DNA of 13,859 bases from CAYPZU01 sp964415395 (GCA_964415395.1 CAYPZU010000058.1:1-13859); one strand, 5' to 3'. Positions 1-7,215 are shown, counted from the stretch's first letter. A program made the numbers and translations. The notes: generated from the sequence alone by a model not told the origin.

Positions 1-31
1 AATAAATTTTACAACATCTTCCAATAAAAAT

Positions 32-991
32 CTAGGATTCGATCAGGACGGGAGCGCAGAGGGAGGGGCCGCAAAGCTTCTTCAGCCAGACCTTCATGTC
101 TTCGGGAATGGGCGCTGACAGGCGGATTGAGCCTCCGGTGATCGGGTGCTCGAAAGAGAGGCGGTAAGCGTGGAGCAGGTGCCGTTCGGGAGCCTGGGAA
201 TCGTTCTTTTTCCCGTAGAGGGTGTCGCCGACGACAGGACAGCCGATATGCTTGAGGTGGACCCGGATCTGGTGCGTTCGGCCTGTCCGCGGCTTCGCCA
301 GCACCAGGCTCATCCGTTCATTGAACGCGGCTACATGGATATCGGTGATCGCTTCGCGTCCATCGGGGAGGGCGGCCATTTCTTTTCTGTGGACGGGGTG
401 GCGGCCGATTGGGGCGCTAACCGTTCCGTTGGGGGGGCGTCCATAGCAGATGGCTAGGTAGAGTTTGTCCATGCGGCGGGTCGAAAAGAGTTCGATGAGC
501 CGCTGATGGGCGGGGACGGTTTTGGCTGCGACCATGACTCCGGAGGTGTCTTTGTCGAGTCGATGGACGATTCCTGGGCGGAGGGGGTCGCTTCCGGGGG
601 CGAGCTTCTGGCAGTGGGCCAGGAGAGCGTTGACAAAGGTTCCAGACCAATGGCCGGGGGCGGGGTGAACAACCAGGCCGGGGGGTTTGTTGACAGCGAG
701 AATGTGGTCGTCTTCGTACAGGATTTCGAGAGGGATATTTTCAGGTTGCAGGGAGGCTTCTGGAGTCGCCTGGAAGCAGACTTCGATTTCGTCTCCCTCT
801 TCAGGGGCGATTCTTTTTTTGACCGGCTCCCCGTTGAGCAGGACGAAGCCCTGTTCGATCAGGTGCTGGAAATAGGTGCGCGAATGGGCAGGGAAGCGCT
901 CCGCGAGGAGCTTGTCGATGCGGACACCCTCTTCCTCTGCCGCTACGGAGAGGAAATCGGGTTCTTCGGAAAATGAAAAGGGCCGATCCAT
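32..991 (-). CDS. rluD: RluD-family 23S rRNA pseudouridine synthase
   Basis: This is a large-subunit rRNA pseudouridine synthase (RluA/RluD family), which isomerises uridine to pseudouridine in 23S rRNA. The 319 residues begin with an S4 RNA-binding domain (about 22-72: RIDKLLAERF, then VLLNGEPVKKR). The catalytic domain follows, with NKPPGLVVHP at about 101-110 and the signature HRLDKDTSG at 143-151, whose Asp146 is the expected catalytic residue. RTGRTHQIRVHLKHIGCPVVGD further on is also family-typical. The length matches the family. The start is the ATG at 991-989; the Shine-Dalgarno is weak. It lies 48 bp downstream of the 44-aa gene on the same strand and is probably cotranscribed from the promoter at 1204-1232. 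The family is certain; assignment to RluD rather than RluC/RluA rests on the S4 domain and overall resemblance. The C. trachomatis counterpart, as I recall, is CT658. Confidence 0.93.
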   Translation of the reverse strand: MDRPFSFSEEPDFLSVAAEEEGVRIDKLLAERFPAHSRTYFQHLIEQGFVLLNGEPVKKRIAPEEGDEIEVCFQATPEASLQPENIPLEILYEDDHILAVNKPPGLVVHPAPGHWSGTFVNALLAHCQKLAPGSDPLRPGIVHRLDKDTSGVMVAAKTVPAHQRLIELFSTRRMDKLYLAICYGRPPNGTVSAPIGRHPVHRKEMAALPDGREAITDIHVAAFNERMSLVLAKPRTGRTHQIRVHLKHIGCPVVGDTLYGKKNDSQAPERHLLHAYRLSFEHPITGGSIRLSAPIPEDMKVWLKKLCGPSLCAPVLIES

Positions 992-1039
992 ATAACCGGC
1001 CCCAATCTTAACTCAAAAGATTGTTGATTAACAACAAAA

Positions 1040-1174
1040 TTAAGGAAGCTGCTGTTCTTGAATTTCCTTGTCGTCGAGCTCTTTCTGCTTTTGCTGAGCG
1101 TCCTGGAGATCTTGATTCATGTTCGTCTGGAACATGTTTAATGCTAATTTAGTAGCTGGGGAGATTGCTTCCAT
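1040..1174 (-). CDS. Small 44-aa protein of unknown function
   Basis: The frame encodes 44 residues from ATG (1174-1172) to TAA (1042-1040). The N-terminal part (MEAISPATKLALNMF) could form an amphipathic helix. The rest is very rich in Gln, Asp, Glu and Lys (QDAQQKQKELDDKEIQEQQ) and is predicted helical or coiled-coil. A good Shine-Dalgarno (AAGGAT, about 5 nt spacing) precedes the ATG. About 30 nt upstream lies a perfect TTGACA-N17-TATAAT promoter. Promoter, ribosome site and short leader together make a real gene much likelier than chance. It has no Cys, signal peptide or membrane segment. The position between rluD and a second small gene recalls CT659, the small hypothetical gene next to rluD in C. 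trachomatis, but I cannot confirm homology. The function is unknown. Confidence 0.72.
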   Translation of the reverse strand: MEAISPATKLALNMFQTNMNQDLQDAQQKQKELDDKEIQEQQLP

Positions 1175-1203
1175 GATTATCCTTTTTATTACCCTATAGT
1201 TTA

Positions 1204-1232
1204 ATTATAGCTAATTAAGGGATAATTGTCAA
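1204..1232 (-). promoter_or_regulatory. Perfect consensus sigma70/sigma66 promoter
   Basis: On the minus strand TTGACA (1232-1227) is followed by a spacer of exactly 17 nt and TATAAT (1209-1204). Transcription should start near 1197, giving a leader of about 22 nt that holds the AAGGAT ribosome site of the 44-aa gene. It lies in AT-rich DNA between that gene and the stop of the 104-aa gene. Both hexamers match consensus at six of six positions with ideal spacing, which predicts high basal strength under the major sigma factor. Confidence 0.85.
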
Positions 1233-1261
1233 GTTTTTGTTTTGATGTAAGTCATTGATAA

Positions 1262-1576
1262 TCAATCGTCGTCAGCGTCTTCGCCCTGTTCTGTTTTCTT
1301 GAGCTTTCTGATTGCTTTGATCGCTTTGTCGTTGTCTTTCTGGATCTGGTTGTTGATCGCCTGGATGATCGTGTTCCAAAGCTTTTTGGCCTGGTCCGCG
1401 TCGAAATACATCCCCAGGAAGGTCATCGGCTTCGCCTCGATCTGCCCTCCTTTATAATGGATTCCGGAGGACCCTTTGCTTGTCGGTTCCTGCGGCCCTT
1501 TGGGTCCTTTGGAGGAATCTGAACCATGCGGACCATGGGGGTGGGGCGGAGTGGGGCCGCCTGTTTTATCGACCAT
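1262..1576 (-). CDS. 104-aa protein with Pro/Gly/His-rich head, unknown function
   Basis: The first 45 residues are low-complexity, rich in Pro, Gly, His, Ser and Lys (PHPHGPHG at 11-18, KGPKGPQEP at 23-31), and probably disordered. Residues 50-94 look folded: a hydrophobic start (MTFLGMYF), then a long amphipathic helix (AKKLWNTIIQAINNQIQKD). The tail is acidic (EDADDD). There is no signal peptide, membrane helix or Cys. The start ATG at 1576-1574 has a strong Shine-Dalgarno (AGAGGTG), and a near-consensus promoter lies at 1596-1625. It is divergent from recX and upstream of the 44-aa gene. I do not recognise a family. A small type III secretion-associated or chlamydia-specific protein is possible from size and composition, but this is conjecture. 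Confidence 0.78.
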   Translation of the reverse strand: MVDKTGGPTPPHPHGPHGSDSSKGPKGPQEPTSKGSSGIHYKGGQIEAKPMTFLGMYFDADQAKKLWNTIIQAINNQIQKDNDKAIKAIRKLKKTEQGEDADDD

Positions 1577-1595
1577 ATGTCACCTCTTTTTCTTC

Positions 1596-1625
1596 ATGAT
1601 ACGGCTGCGCTCTCCTCCATTTCAA
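1596..1625 (-). promoter_or_regulatory. Candidate promoter of the 104-aa gene
   Basis: On the minus strand TTGAAA (1625-1620, five of six consensus) and TATCAT (1601-1596, five of six) are separated by 18 nt. The predicted start site, near 1589, leaves a leader of about 12 nt that holds the AGAGGTG ribosome site before the ATG at 1576. The promoter lies in the 83-bp gap shared with the divergent recX gene. Confidence 0.6.
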
Positions 1626-1659
1626 TCAAATCTTCTCTCCTGTACGATGAACGACGTCT

Positions 1660-2208
1660 ATGTATATCAAACGAAGCGCTCTGGAACCTGATCTTTTCGA
1701 GGTGTGGGACGGAGAATCCTGCATAGAGGAAATCTCCGCTCCTTTCCCTTTAAAAAAATGGCCGAAGTCTTTCGATTCCCTGGAGCAGATCAAACTCTGG
1801 CTGAAGGAAATCGAAGCGAAGCTGGCCCGTTTGACGGCGTATCGTCTGATCGCGATGCGGAATTGTCCAGGAGCGGTCGTTCTCAGGAAGCTGCAGGAAA
1901 AAGGGTATTCAGAGAGCGTCTCTCAAACGATTGTCGAGGAGCTGAAGCGGGCCGGCTACATCCAGGATGGAGAATGGATCGAGCAGACCGTTTTGCGGGA
2001 ATTCAGGAAAGGATGCGGCCCCCGGCTGATCGAAATGAAGCTCCGTTCGAAAAGGATTGAATCTGCGCAGGTGAGAAAATTGATTTCACCAGAGATGCAG
2101 CGGGAGAAAATCCGGGAGATTTTGAAAAAGTTTCCAAAAGAGAAAGCGTCTCGGATGCTCCAGAGGAAAGGATTCGATTTCGACCTGATTTTGCAAGAGC
2201 AGCGTTGA
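1660..2208 (+). CDS. recX: RecX-family regulator of RecA
   Basis: RecX binds RecA filaments and limits recombinase activity. The 182-residue protein is helical and shows the three-helix repeats of the family: AYRLIAMRNCPGAVVLRKLQEKGY at 60-83, then IVEELKRAGYIQDGEWIEQTV at 91-111, where a Tyr-Ile-x-Asp turn is typical, then REFRKGCGPRLIEMKLRSKRI at 113-133 with the conserved Gly-Pro. The last third (QREKIREILKKFPKEKASRMLQRKGFDFDLI) fits the final repeat. The first 55 residues are a chlamydia-like extension that I cannot assign. The ATG at 1660 follows an in-frame stop at 1648, so it is the furthest upstream ATG; no clear Shine-Dalgarno is visible. hemA begins 33 bp downstream, suggesting cotranscription. 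The identification is by pattern and is fairly secure. Confidence 0.8.
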   Translation: MYIKRSALEPDLFEVWDGESCIEEISAPFPLKKWPKSFDSLEQIKLWLKEIEAKLARLTAYRLIAMRNCPGAVVLRKLQEKGYSESVSQTIVEELKRAGYIQDGEWIEQTVLREFRKGCGPRLIEMKLRSKRIESAQVRKLISPEMQREKIREILKKFPKEKASRMLQRKGFDFDLILQEQR

Positions 2209-2241
2209 AATTTTCTCTTTACGCGCGATATCGTCAGGGTC

Positions 2242-3273
2242 ATGCTACATGTGGCTCAGAGATCTTGCGTTTTGCGCGTCGGCGTGATTGGAATTAACCA
2301 CAAAACGGCTGATTTGTCCTTGCGGGAGTCGATTGCGCGGGGCGCCGAAAGTTTCTCAGGCGAGAGGGGTCTTTTCAGCGGCTATCCCACTGTCGTCCTT
2401 TCCACATGCAACCGGACAGAACTTTATTTCGCCTCCGATGATCTCGCTCAGGCGCACAGCGCGCTGCTTGCCATTTTGCGCAAGCAGATCGCGGAAACAT
2501 TCGAGCAGCGGCTTTATTCGTATTTCGGGATCGATTGCTTTGCCCATTTGTGCGCCGTCGCATCGGGTCTAGACAGCGCGATCTTGGGGGAGACGGAAAT
2601 TCAGAGGCAGGTGAAAGTCGCCTACGCAAAAGCATGCTCTTTGATCCAGCTTCCTTCTCCGCTCCACTATGTTTTCCAGAAATCGCTGAAGGTGGGCAAA
2701 GAGATCCGTTCCGAACTGAAGATGGCGAGAGATTCGCCCACGCTTTTCGGCATGATGTGGCAGATCGCCAGCGAAAAATGGAGCTCTCCAAAAGAGAAGA
2801 CGATTCTCCTCGTCGGCAATTCGGAGATCAACCGGGGGTTCGCCGCATTTTTGATGCATAAGGGGATCGAGCAGTTCACTCTTTGCACAAGAGATCCCGA
2901 TTCGCTTCGCCTCGAAGGGGTCCGCGTCGGGTGCCGGAAGCTTTTAGCCGATTGGGCCTCGTACGACTGGATTGTGTGCGCAAGCAGAGCCGAAGACTAC
3001 CTGATCCGCGGAAAAGGGGCCAAAGAGCATCTGATTTTCGACTTGAGCGTCCCGCGCAACGTCGATCCGGAAGTAGGATTGTCTCCTCTCATGGCTCTTT
3101 GGAATATCGAACAGGTCAACCAGAAGATCGAGGGGCGGAGAAAGGCGGAGAGAGATTGTCTGGAGAGCGCCCACGGATTGATTTGGCACCACGTGCTCCG
3201 CCTCGCCCGGATCTACCGGGAGAAAAGCGATAGGGCCGCCTCAGATTCCATTCTTTTGAATAAATTCTATTAA
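2242..3273 (+). CDS. hemA: Glutamyl-tRNA reductase, short divergent form
   Basis: This enzyme reduces glutamyl-tRNA(Glu) with NADPH to glutamate-1-semialdehyde, the first committed step of C5-pathway heme synthesis. Visible features are the N-terminal GVIGINHKTADLSLRE (14-29), the nucleophile Cys56 in LSTCNRTELYF, GLDSAILGETEIQRQVK (109-125), and LIFDLSVPRNVDPEVG near the end of the NADPH domain. The Rossmann glycine-rich loop, usually GAGEMG-like, reads VGNSEINRG (191-199). The protein has 343 residues against about 418 in E. coli, with a reduced C-terminal dimerisation region; a short enzyme is, as I recall, normal in Chlamydia. The ATG at 2242 has a weak upstream AGGG; GTG 2251 or GTG 2284 are alternatives, since the family usually begins only a few residues before GxxGxNHKTA. 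It sits between recX and a small exported protein gene. Confidence 0.92.
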   Translation: MLHVAQRSCVLRVGVIGINHKTADLSLRESIARGAESFSGERGLFSGYPTVVLSTCNRTELYFASDDLAQAHSALLAILRKQIAETFEQRLYSYFGIDCFAHLCAVASGLDSAILGETEIQRQVKVAYAKACSLIQLPSPLHYVFQKSLKVGKEIRSELKMARDSPTLFGMMWQIASEKWSSPKEKTILLVGNSEINRGFAAFLMHKGIEQFTLCTRDPDSLRLEGVRVGCRKLLADWASYDWIVCASRAEDYLIRGKGAKEHLIFDLSVPRNVDPEVGLSPLMALWNIEQVNQKIEGRRKAERDCLESAHGLIWHHVLRLARIYREKSDRAASDSILLNKFY

Positions 3274-3314
3274 TCGCGTAAGATCTCGCGCCCCAACAAA
3301 AATGGAGGTGTGGG

Positions 3315-3740
3315 ATGAAGATGATTTTAGGACTTTTGTGCGCGATGCTGGCTGTATGGACTCCCGTCTACGCCAAGAAAACCAAACAGCTGCCAGAAGT
3401 GACCCAGGTTGCCTCGGCGATAGATCTTACGCCGGAGCTGATTCAAGAGATTTTGGCTGGAGTGCGTCCTGAGGTTGCGATTGAGTTGGAAAAGGGGACT
3501 CGCCTGCCGATCAAATTTTCGGGAAACTACAAAATTTTCTCGGTGAAATACGATCCCCATCTGGTTTTTAAAGCTGAAAAAAGATGCTATCTCCGCGTCG
3601 TCAAGTCGAAAGCCTATCTGAGCTACGATCTGAAAAGCTGGATGAAGCCCGATCTGTTCGACGGCATTCCCGATGTCAAAATCGGCATGAGCCGCGACAA
3701 GTCGCATCTCCTCATCGAGCAGGCGTTTCTCAGTGAATGA
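3315..3740 (+). CDS. Small exported protein of unknown function
   Basis: The 141-residue product begins with a clear Sec signal peptide: MK, a hydrophobic core (MILGLLCAMLAVW) and a likely cleavage after VYA at residue 20. The mature part is about 121 residues, with alternating basic and acidic stretches and probable beta strands (TRLPIKFSGNYKIFSVKYD, KRCYLRVVKSKAYLSYDL). It holds one Cys, has no further membrane segment, and would be periplasmic or outer-envelope. A strong Shine-Dalgarno (GGAGGTG at 3303-3309) supports the ATG at 3315. It starts 41 bp after hemA with no promoter evident, so it is probably the last gene of a recX-hemA transcript. Its stop overlaps the 3' end of the convergent MFS gene by 11 bp. 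I do not recognise the family. Confidence 0.82.
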   Translation: MKMILGLLCAMLAVWTPVYAKKTKQLPEVTQVASAIDLTPELIQEILAGVRPEVAIELEKGTRLPIKFSGNYKIFSVKYDPHLVFKAEKRCYLRVVKSKAYLSYDLKSWMKPDLFDGIPDVKIGMSRDKSHLLIEQAFLSE

Positions 3741-4950
3741 CGGCGCTTCCTGCGTTCGGCAGCGGGGTTGACCTGCGCCGCCGTTCATAGAAAAAGATCG
3801 TTGGGACGATGATGGCAAGGAGTCCCAGGATGACCCATACGATGGGATAAATCGTCCCATCGTAAAGTTTGCTGGCCAAGCCGACGATCAGCGCGGTGAA
3901 AAGTAGGCGCGCGCTTGTCAGAAGGCTGGCCGTCGTCCCTTTGATCTCAGGCAAAAGCTCCATCCCTTCGGGGAAATAGAACGAGATCGTCCAATTGCAC
4001 CCAAATGTATAGAGGAGCATTGCGGCCGTTGAAAAATAGGGGTTGAGCGGCGCGAAATAGGCGCTCAGGGCGAGGCCGATTCCGCCGATCATAAGGAGGA
4101 TCGTCCCCACCCGTTTAAGCCGCTGGGTGCCCCACCGGGAAACCGCCCGCATGCAGGTGAGGCTGCCGACGAGCCAGGCGCCGAGGATCGCAGCCTGGAA
4201 AAAGGGGAATATTTTTTTGCTCATTCCATACTCGACGACGAAGAGAACCGAGGTTCCTGACAAAAAGGCGAGATAGCCTGCGAACATGAAACTCATGATC
4301 GCGGTTAATTGCCAAAAGGGAAGGCAGGTAAACGCCTGCTTGAAATCTCCGAGCATTTTTTGTCCGCTGAAGGGAGCTCTCTTCTCTTTGCCCAGCGTTT
4401 CATCGAAGTAAAAAATGCAGACCGCCAGACTCAAGAGGACAAAAGCTCCGATCGCCAGGAAGTTCGACCGGAATCCGTACATGCAGTTCAGGTAGCCTCC
4501 CAGCATCGGCGCGAGAGCCATGATGAAGGGGATCGTCAAATTCAACTGGTTGAGCGCCTGGATCGCCTTCTCGGCTTTGAAGGCGTCGAAGAGGATCGCG
4601 GTTCCGAGCGTGAAACAGCCTCCGCTGCCCAGTCCCTGCAGCAGGCGTCCGAAGAGCATTTGGCCGAAGCTCTCGGCAAATACGGTGAAAAGACTGCCGG
4701 CTAAAAACAAGCCCAGAGCCATCAAAAGAGGCTTTTTTCTCCCATACGAATCGGAAAGGGGGCCGTAAAGAGGGCCGGAAAGGCAGATGCCGGCAAAGTT
4801 CCAGGTTAAGAGGCTTTGGATCTCTTCTTCCGACGCATGGAAATAAGCCATCATGTCGGGAAATGCCGGGAGGTAGATGTCGGTTTCAATGCAGGCCGCA
4901 ATGAAAATAACAAGGATCAATAGCAGGTTTTTGAGTCCGCTCGAGTTCAT
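3730..4950 (-). CDS. MFS drug-efflux transporter, Bcr/CflA family
   Basis: The 406-residue integral membrane protein has about twelve hydrophobic segments and resembles the Bcr/CflA branch of the major facilitator superfamily (drug:H+ antiporters, DHA1). The first helix carries the branch-typical ETDIYLPAFPDMM (22-34). Motif A between helices 2 and 3 is GPLYGPLSDSYGRKK, followed by FGRLLQGLGSGGCF in the fourth helix. The substrate cannot be deduced; bicyclomycin or chloramphenicol export is known for relatives only. The ATG at 4950 is preceded by AGGAAAGGA, which overlaps the asnS stop codon. The gap to asnS is 17 bp, so this is the third gene of the nfo-asnS-MFS operon. The end overlaps the opposite-strand exported-protein gene by 11 bp, with no terminator hairpin visible between them. 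Confidence 0.9.
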   Translation of the reverse strand: MNSSGLKNLLLILVIFIAACIETDIYLPAFPDMMAYFHASEEEIQSLLTWNFAGICLSGPLYGPLSDSYGRKKPLLMALGLFLAGSLFTVFAESFGQMLFGRLLQGLGSGGCFTLGTAILFDAFKAEKAIQALNQLNLTIPFIMALAPMLGGYLNCMYGFRSNFLAIGAFVLLSLAVCIFYFDETLGKEKRAPFSGQKMLGDFKQAFTCLPFWQLTAIMSFMFAGYLAFLSGTSVLFVVEYGMSKKIFPFFQAAILGAWLVGSLTCMRAVSRWGTQRLKRVGTILLMIGGIGLALSAYFAPLNPYFSTAAMLLYTFGCNWTISFYFPEGMELLPEIKGTTASLLTSARLLFTALIVGLASKLYDGTIYPIVWVILGLLAIIVPTIFFYERRRRSTPLPNAGSAVIH

Positions 4951-4967
4951 TCGGCAATCTTCCTTTC

Positions 4968-6344
4968 CTAGAATTCGGCGGAGCCGGGGAAGCGGGGGAA
5001 CGGGATCACATCGCGGATGTTCTCCATGCCGGTGGTGAAGAGGACAAGCCGCTCAAAGCCCAAACCGAAACCTGCGTGGGGAACCGAGCCGTATTCGCGG
5101 AGCTCGAGATACCACCAGTAGTCTTCGCGCTTGAGGCCTTTATCGGCGATCTTTTTCTCCAGGACGTCGAGCCGGTCTTCGCGCTGCGAGCCGCCGATGA
5201 TCTCGCCGATCTTCGGGACGAGTATGTCCATCGCGGCGACTGTTTTCCCGTCGGGGTTCGCCTTCATGTAGAACGATTTGATCTGGGCGGGGTAGTCGGT
5301 GATAATGGTCGGCCGCTTGGCGAATTCCTCGGCGATGTACCGTTCGTGCTCCGACTGGAGGTCTGCCCCCCAGGCGACGGGGAATTCGAATTTCTTGGGC
5401 GCTTTCTTGAGGATTTCGATCGCCTGAGTGTAAGGGATGTGGGCGAAGGGAGCCGAGACGACGTTTTGGAGCCGCTGGACAAGGCCGTTTTCGATGAACT
5501 TGTCGAAGAATTCGAGATCCTCTTTGCAGTTGTCGAGAGCGTACTGGACGCAGAATTTGAGGTAGCTTTCGGCGCACTCCATATCGGCCTTCAGATCGGC
5601 GAACGCCATTTCCGGCTCGATCATCCAGAATTCGGCGAGGTGGCGCGAAGTGTTGGAGTTTTCGGCGCGGAACGTGGGGCCGAAGGTGTAGATGTCGGAG
5701 AGGGCGCAGGCCATGATCTCTCCTTCGAGCTGTCCCGAGACGGTGAGATAGGCAGGCTTGCCGAAGAAGTCTTTCGAAAGGTCTTTTTCCGCCTGCGGGA
5801 GCGTCGTCACGCGGAACAGTTCGCCGGCGCCTTCGGCATCGGAGCCGGTGATGACGGGCGTGTGGATGTAGAGGAAGCCGCGCTGCTGGAAAAAGAGATG
5901 GGTGGCAAAGGCGAGCGCGTTGCGGACGCGGATCACTGCGCCTTGCGTGTTCGTGCGGGGGCGGAGGTGGGCGATCGTCCGGAGGAATTCAAACGAGTGC
6001 CGTTTTTTCTGAAGCGGGTATTTCGCCGGGTCGCAGACGCCGAAGACATGGATCTCGGAGGCGCGAAGCTCGAGAGCCTGGTTTTTCCCGGGGCTTTCGA
6101 CGAATTCACCGGTAACGGAGAGGGAGGCGCCGGTAGCGAGCTGCTGGAGAGCTTCCTGGTAGCCGGGGATCGATGCGTCGGCGACGACCTGCAGGTTTCC
6201 GAGGGTGGAGCCGTCGTTCATCTCGATGAAGGCGAATGATTTTTGGTCGCGGAGCGTGCGGACCCATCCGTAGAGGGTCGCTTTTTTTCCGATCCATTCG
6301 GAAGGCGTTTTGGCGTGGAGGATTTGTTTGAGTTTGATTCTCAT
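4968..6344 (-). CDS. asnS: Asparaginyl-tRNA synthetase
   Basis: AsnRS charges tRNA(Asn) with asparagine. The class IIb layout is complete: an N-terminal OB-fold anticodon domain (ATLYGWVRTLRDQKSFAFIEMNDG), motif 1 around YIHTPVITGSDAEGAGELF, motif 2 FGPTFRAENSNTSRHLAEFWMIEPE, and motif 3 GFGLGFERLVLFTTGMENIRDVIPFPR at the C-terminus. Glu-Asn in FRAENSNT and WMIEPE favour Asn over Asp or Lys enzymes. The chosen start is the ATG at 6344-6342 (458 aa, typical length). An upstream in-frame ATG at 6407 would extend the protein 21 residues into nfo and lacks family support. Start 6344 lies 4 nt after the nfo stop, which suggests translational coupling because the Shine-Dalgarno is weak. C. trachomatis lacks this gene and uses GatCAB amidation instead. 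Confidence 0.95.
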   Translation of the reverse strand: MRIKLKQILHAKTPSEWIGKKATLYGWVRTLRDQKSFAFIEMNDGSTLGNLQVVADASIPGYQEALQQLATGASLSVTGEFVESPGKNQALELRASEIHVFGVCDPAKYPLQKKRHSFEFLRTIAHLRPRTNTQGAVIRVRNALAFATHLFFQQRGFLYIHTPVITGSDAEGAGELFRVTTLPQAEKDLSKDFFGKPAYLTVSGQLEGEIMACALSDIYTFGPTFRAENSNTSRHLAEFWMIEPEMAFADLKADMECAESYLKFCVQYALDNCKEDLEFFDKFIENGLVQRLQNVVSAPFAHIPYTQAIEILKKAPKKFEFPVAWGADLQSEHERYIAEEFAKRPTIITDYPAQIKSFYMKANPDGKTVAAMDILVPKIGEIIGGSQREDRLDVLEKKIADKGLKREDYWWYLELREYGSVPHAGFGLGFERLVLFTTGMENIRDVIPFPRFPGSAEF

Positions 6345-6348
6345 AATT

Positions 6349-7206
6349 TCATTCTTGTGCAAAGTTTCTGAGGAGGGCGATTTCCTTTTTCCAACAGTCA
6401 GGTCCATCGGGAGTCTCCAGGTATTTGGGTAGATGCCGGGTGAGCGGGGAGGTCATCAGGAAGCGGAAGCACTCTTCGCCGATCTTCCCCTGGCCGATGC
6501 AGGCGTGCCTGTCGACGCGCGAGCCAAGCTCTTTCATCGAATCGTTGACGTGGAAGGCGTAGAGGTGCTTGAGGCCGACGATCCGGTCGAATTCCTGGAG
6601 GGTCTTTTCCCAGGCTTCCGGGGTTCGGATATCGTAGCCGGCGGCGAAGATGTGGCAGGTGTCGATGCAGACGCCGATCGGAATTTTATGATGAAGGCCG
6701 CGGAGGATGAAGGCGAGGTGCTCGAATTTATGGCCCACGCTGCTTCCCTGGCCCGCAGTCGCTTCGAGAAGGATGCGGGTGTTTCCTTTGTGGATCGCCC
6801 CCTCCATTTCTAAAAGGCTTTCGGCGATCGTTCGGAGGCAGTCTTCTTCAGTTCCGCTCGTAGCCGCGCCCGGATGGAAGTTGAGATAGGGGATTTTGAG
6901 CTGGTGGCATCGATGGAGTTCGTCCTGGAAGGCTTTGCGGCTTTTCCGGAGCATTTCGGGGTCGGGGGAGCCGAGATTGATCAGATAGCTGTCATGGCTC
7001 ATCACCTGCTCGATTCCCGTTTCGGCGAGAGTTTTCTCCCAGAGGGCGATCTCTTCGGGAGAGATTTGCCGGCCGGTCCACTGCTTTTGGTTGCTGGTAA
7101 AAAGTTGAATTGCCGTCGCGCCAATCTCTTTGCCTTCGAGAAGGGCGTTCGGGGCGCCGCCGGCAGCGGAGGTATGGGCTCCAATCCAAAGTTTCTGTTT
7201 TGACAT
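6349..7206 (-). CDS. nfo: Endonuclease IV (AP endonuclease)
   Basis: Endonuclease IV cleaves the phosphodiester bond 5' of abasic sites in base-excision repair and uses three zinc ions. The protein has 285 residues, the same as E. coli Nfo, and all nine zinc ligands appear in family-typical motifs: His71 (SHDSYLINL), His111 (LNFHPG), Glu148 (LLEATAGQG), Asp182 and His185 (CIDTCHIFAAGYD), His219 (FHVNDS), Asp232 and His234 (DRHACIGQGKIG) and Glu264 (LETP). The N-terminus IGAHTSAAGG is also standard. The ATG at 7206 has no Shine-Dalgarno and lies 9 nt from a -10-like box, so the mRNA may be nearly leaderless. It is the first gene of the nfo-asnS-MFS operon and is divergent from the TPR-like gene. 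The C. trachomatis counterpart is, as I recall, CT625. Confidence 0.97.
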   Translation of the reverse strand: MSKQKLWIGAHTSAAGGAPNALLEGKEIGATAIQLFTSNQKQWTGRQISPEEIALWEKTLAETGIEQVMSHDSYLINLGSPDPEMLRKSRKAFQDELHRCHQLKIPYLNFHPGAATSGTEEDCLRTIAESLLEMEGAIHKGNTRILLEATAGQGSSVGHKFEHLAFILRGLHHKIPIGVCIDTCHIFAAGYDIRTPEAWEKTLQEFDRIVGLKHLYAFHVNDSMKELGSRVDRHACIGQGKIGEECFRFLMTSPLTRHLPKYLETPDGPDCWKKEIALLRNFAQE

Positions 7207-7215
7207 AGGTTACAT

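Noticed and set aside
1021..1037. TTGTT-GATT-AACAA inverted repeat downstream of the 44-aa gene as a terminator
   Set aside because: The stem is short and only A-T rich, and no T run follows; it would not be a stable terminator.
5076..6239. 387-codon plus-strand open frame opposite asnS
   Set aside because: It is the mirror of a well-supported AsnRS gene. Its composition (Val, Gly, Asp, Glu, Phe, Arg) is what GC-biased codons give on the complementary strand, with no recognisable motif.
6345..6407. Upstream in-frame ATG adding 21 residues to AsnRS
   Set aside because: The extension lies inside nfo and is unlike AsnRS N-termini; the ATG at 6344, 4 nt after the nfo stop, fits better.
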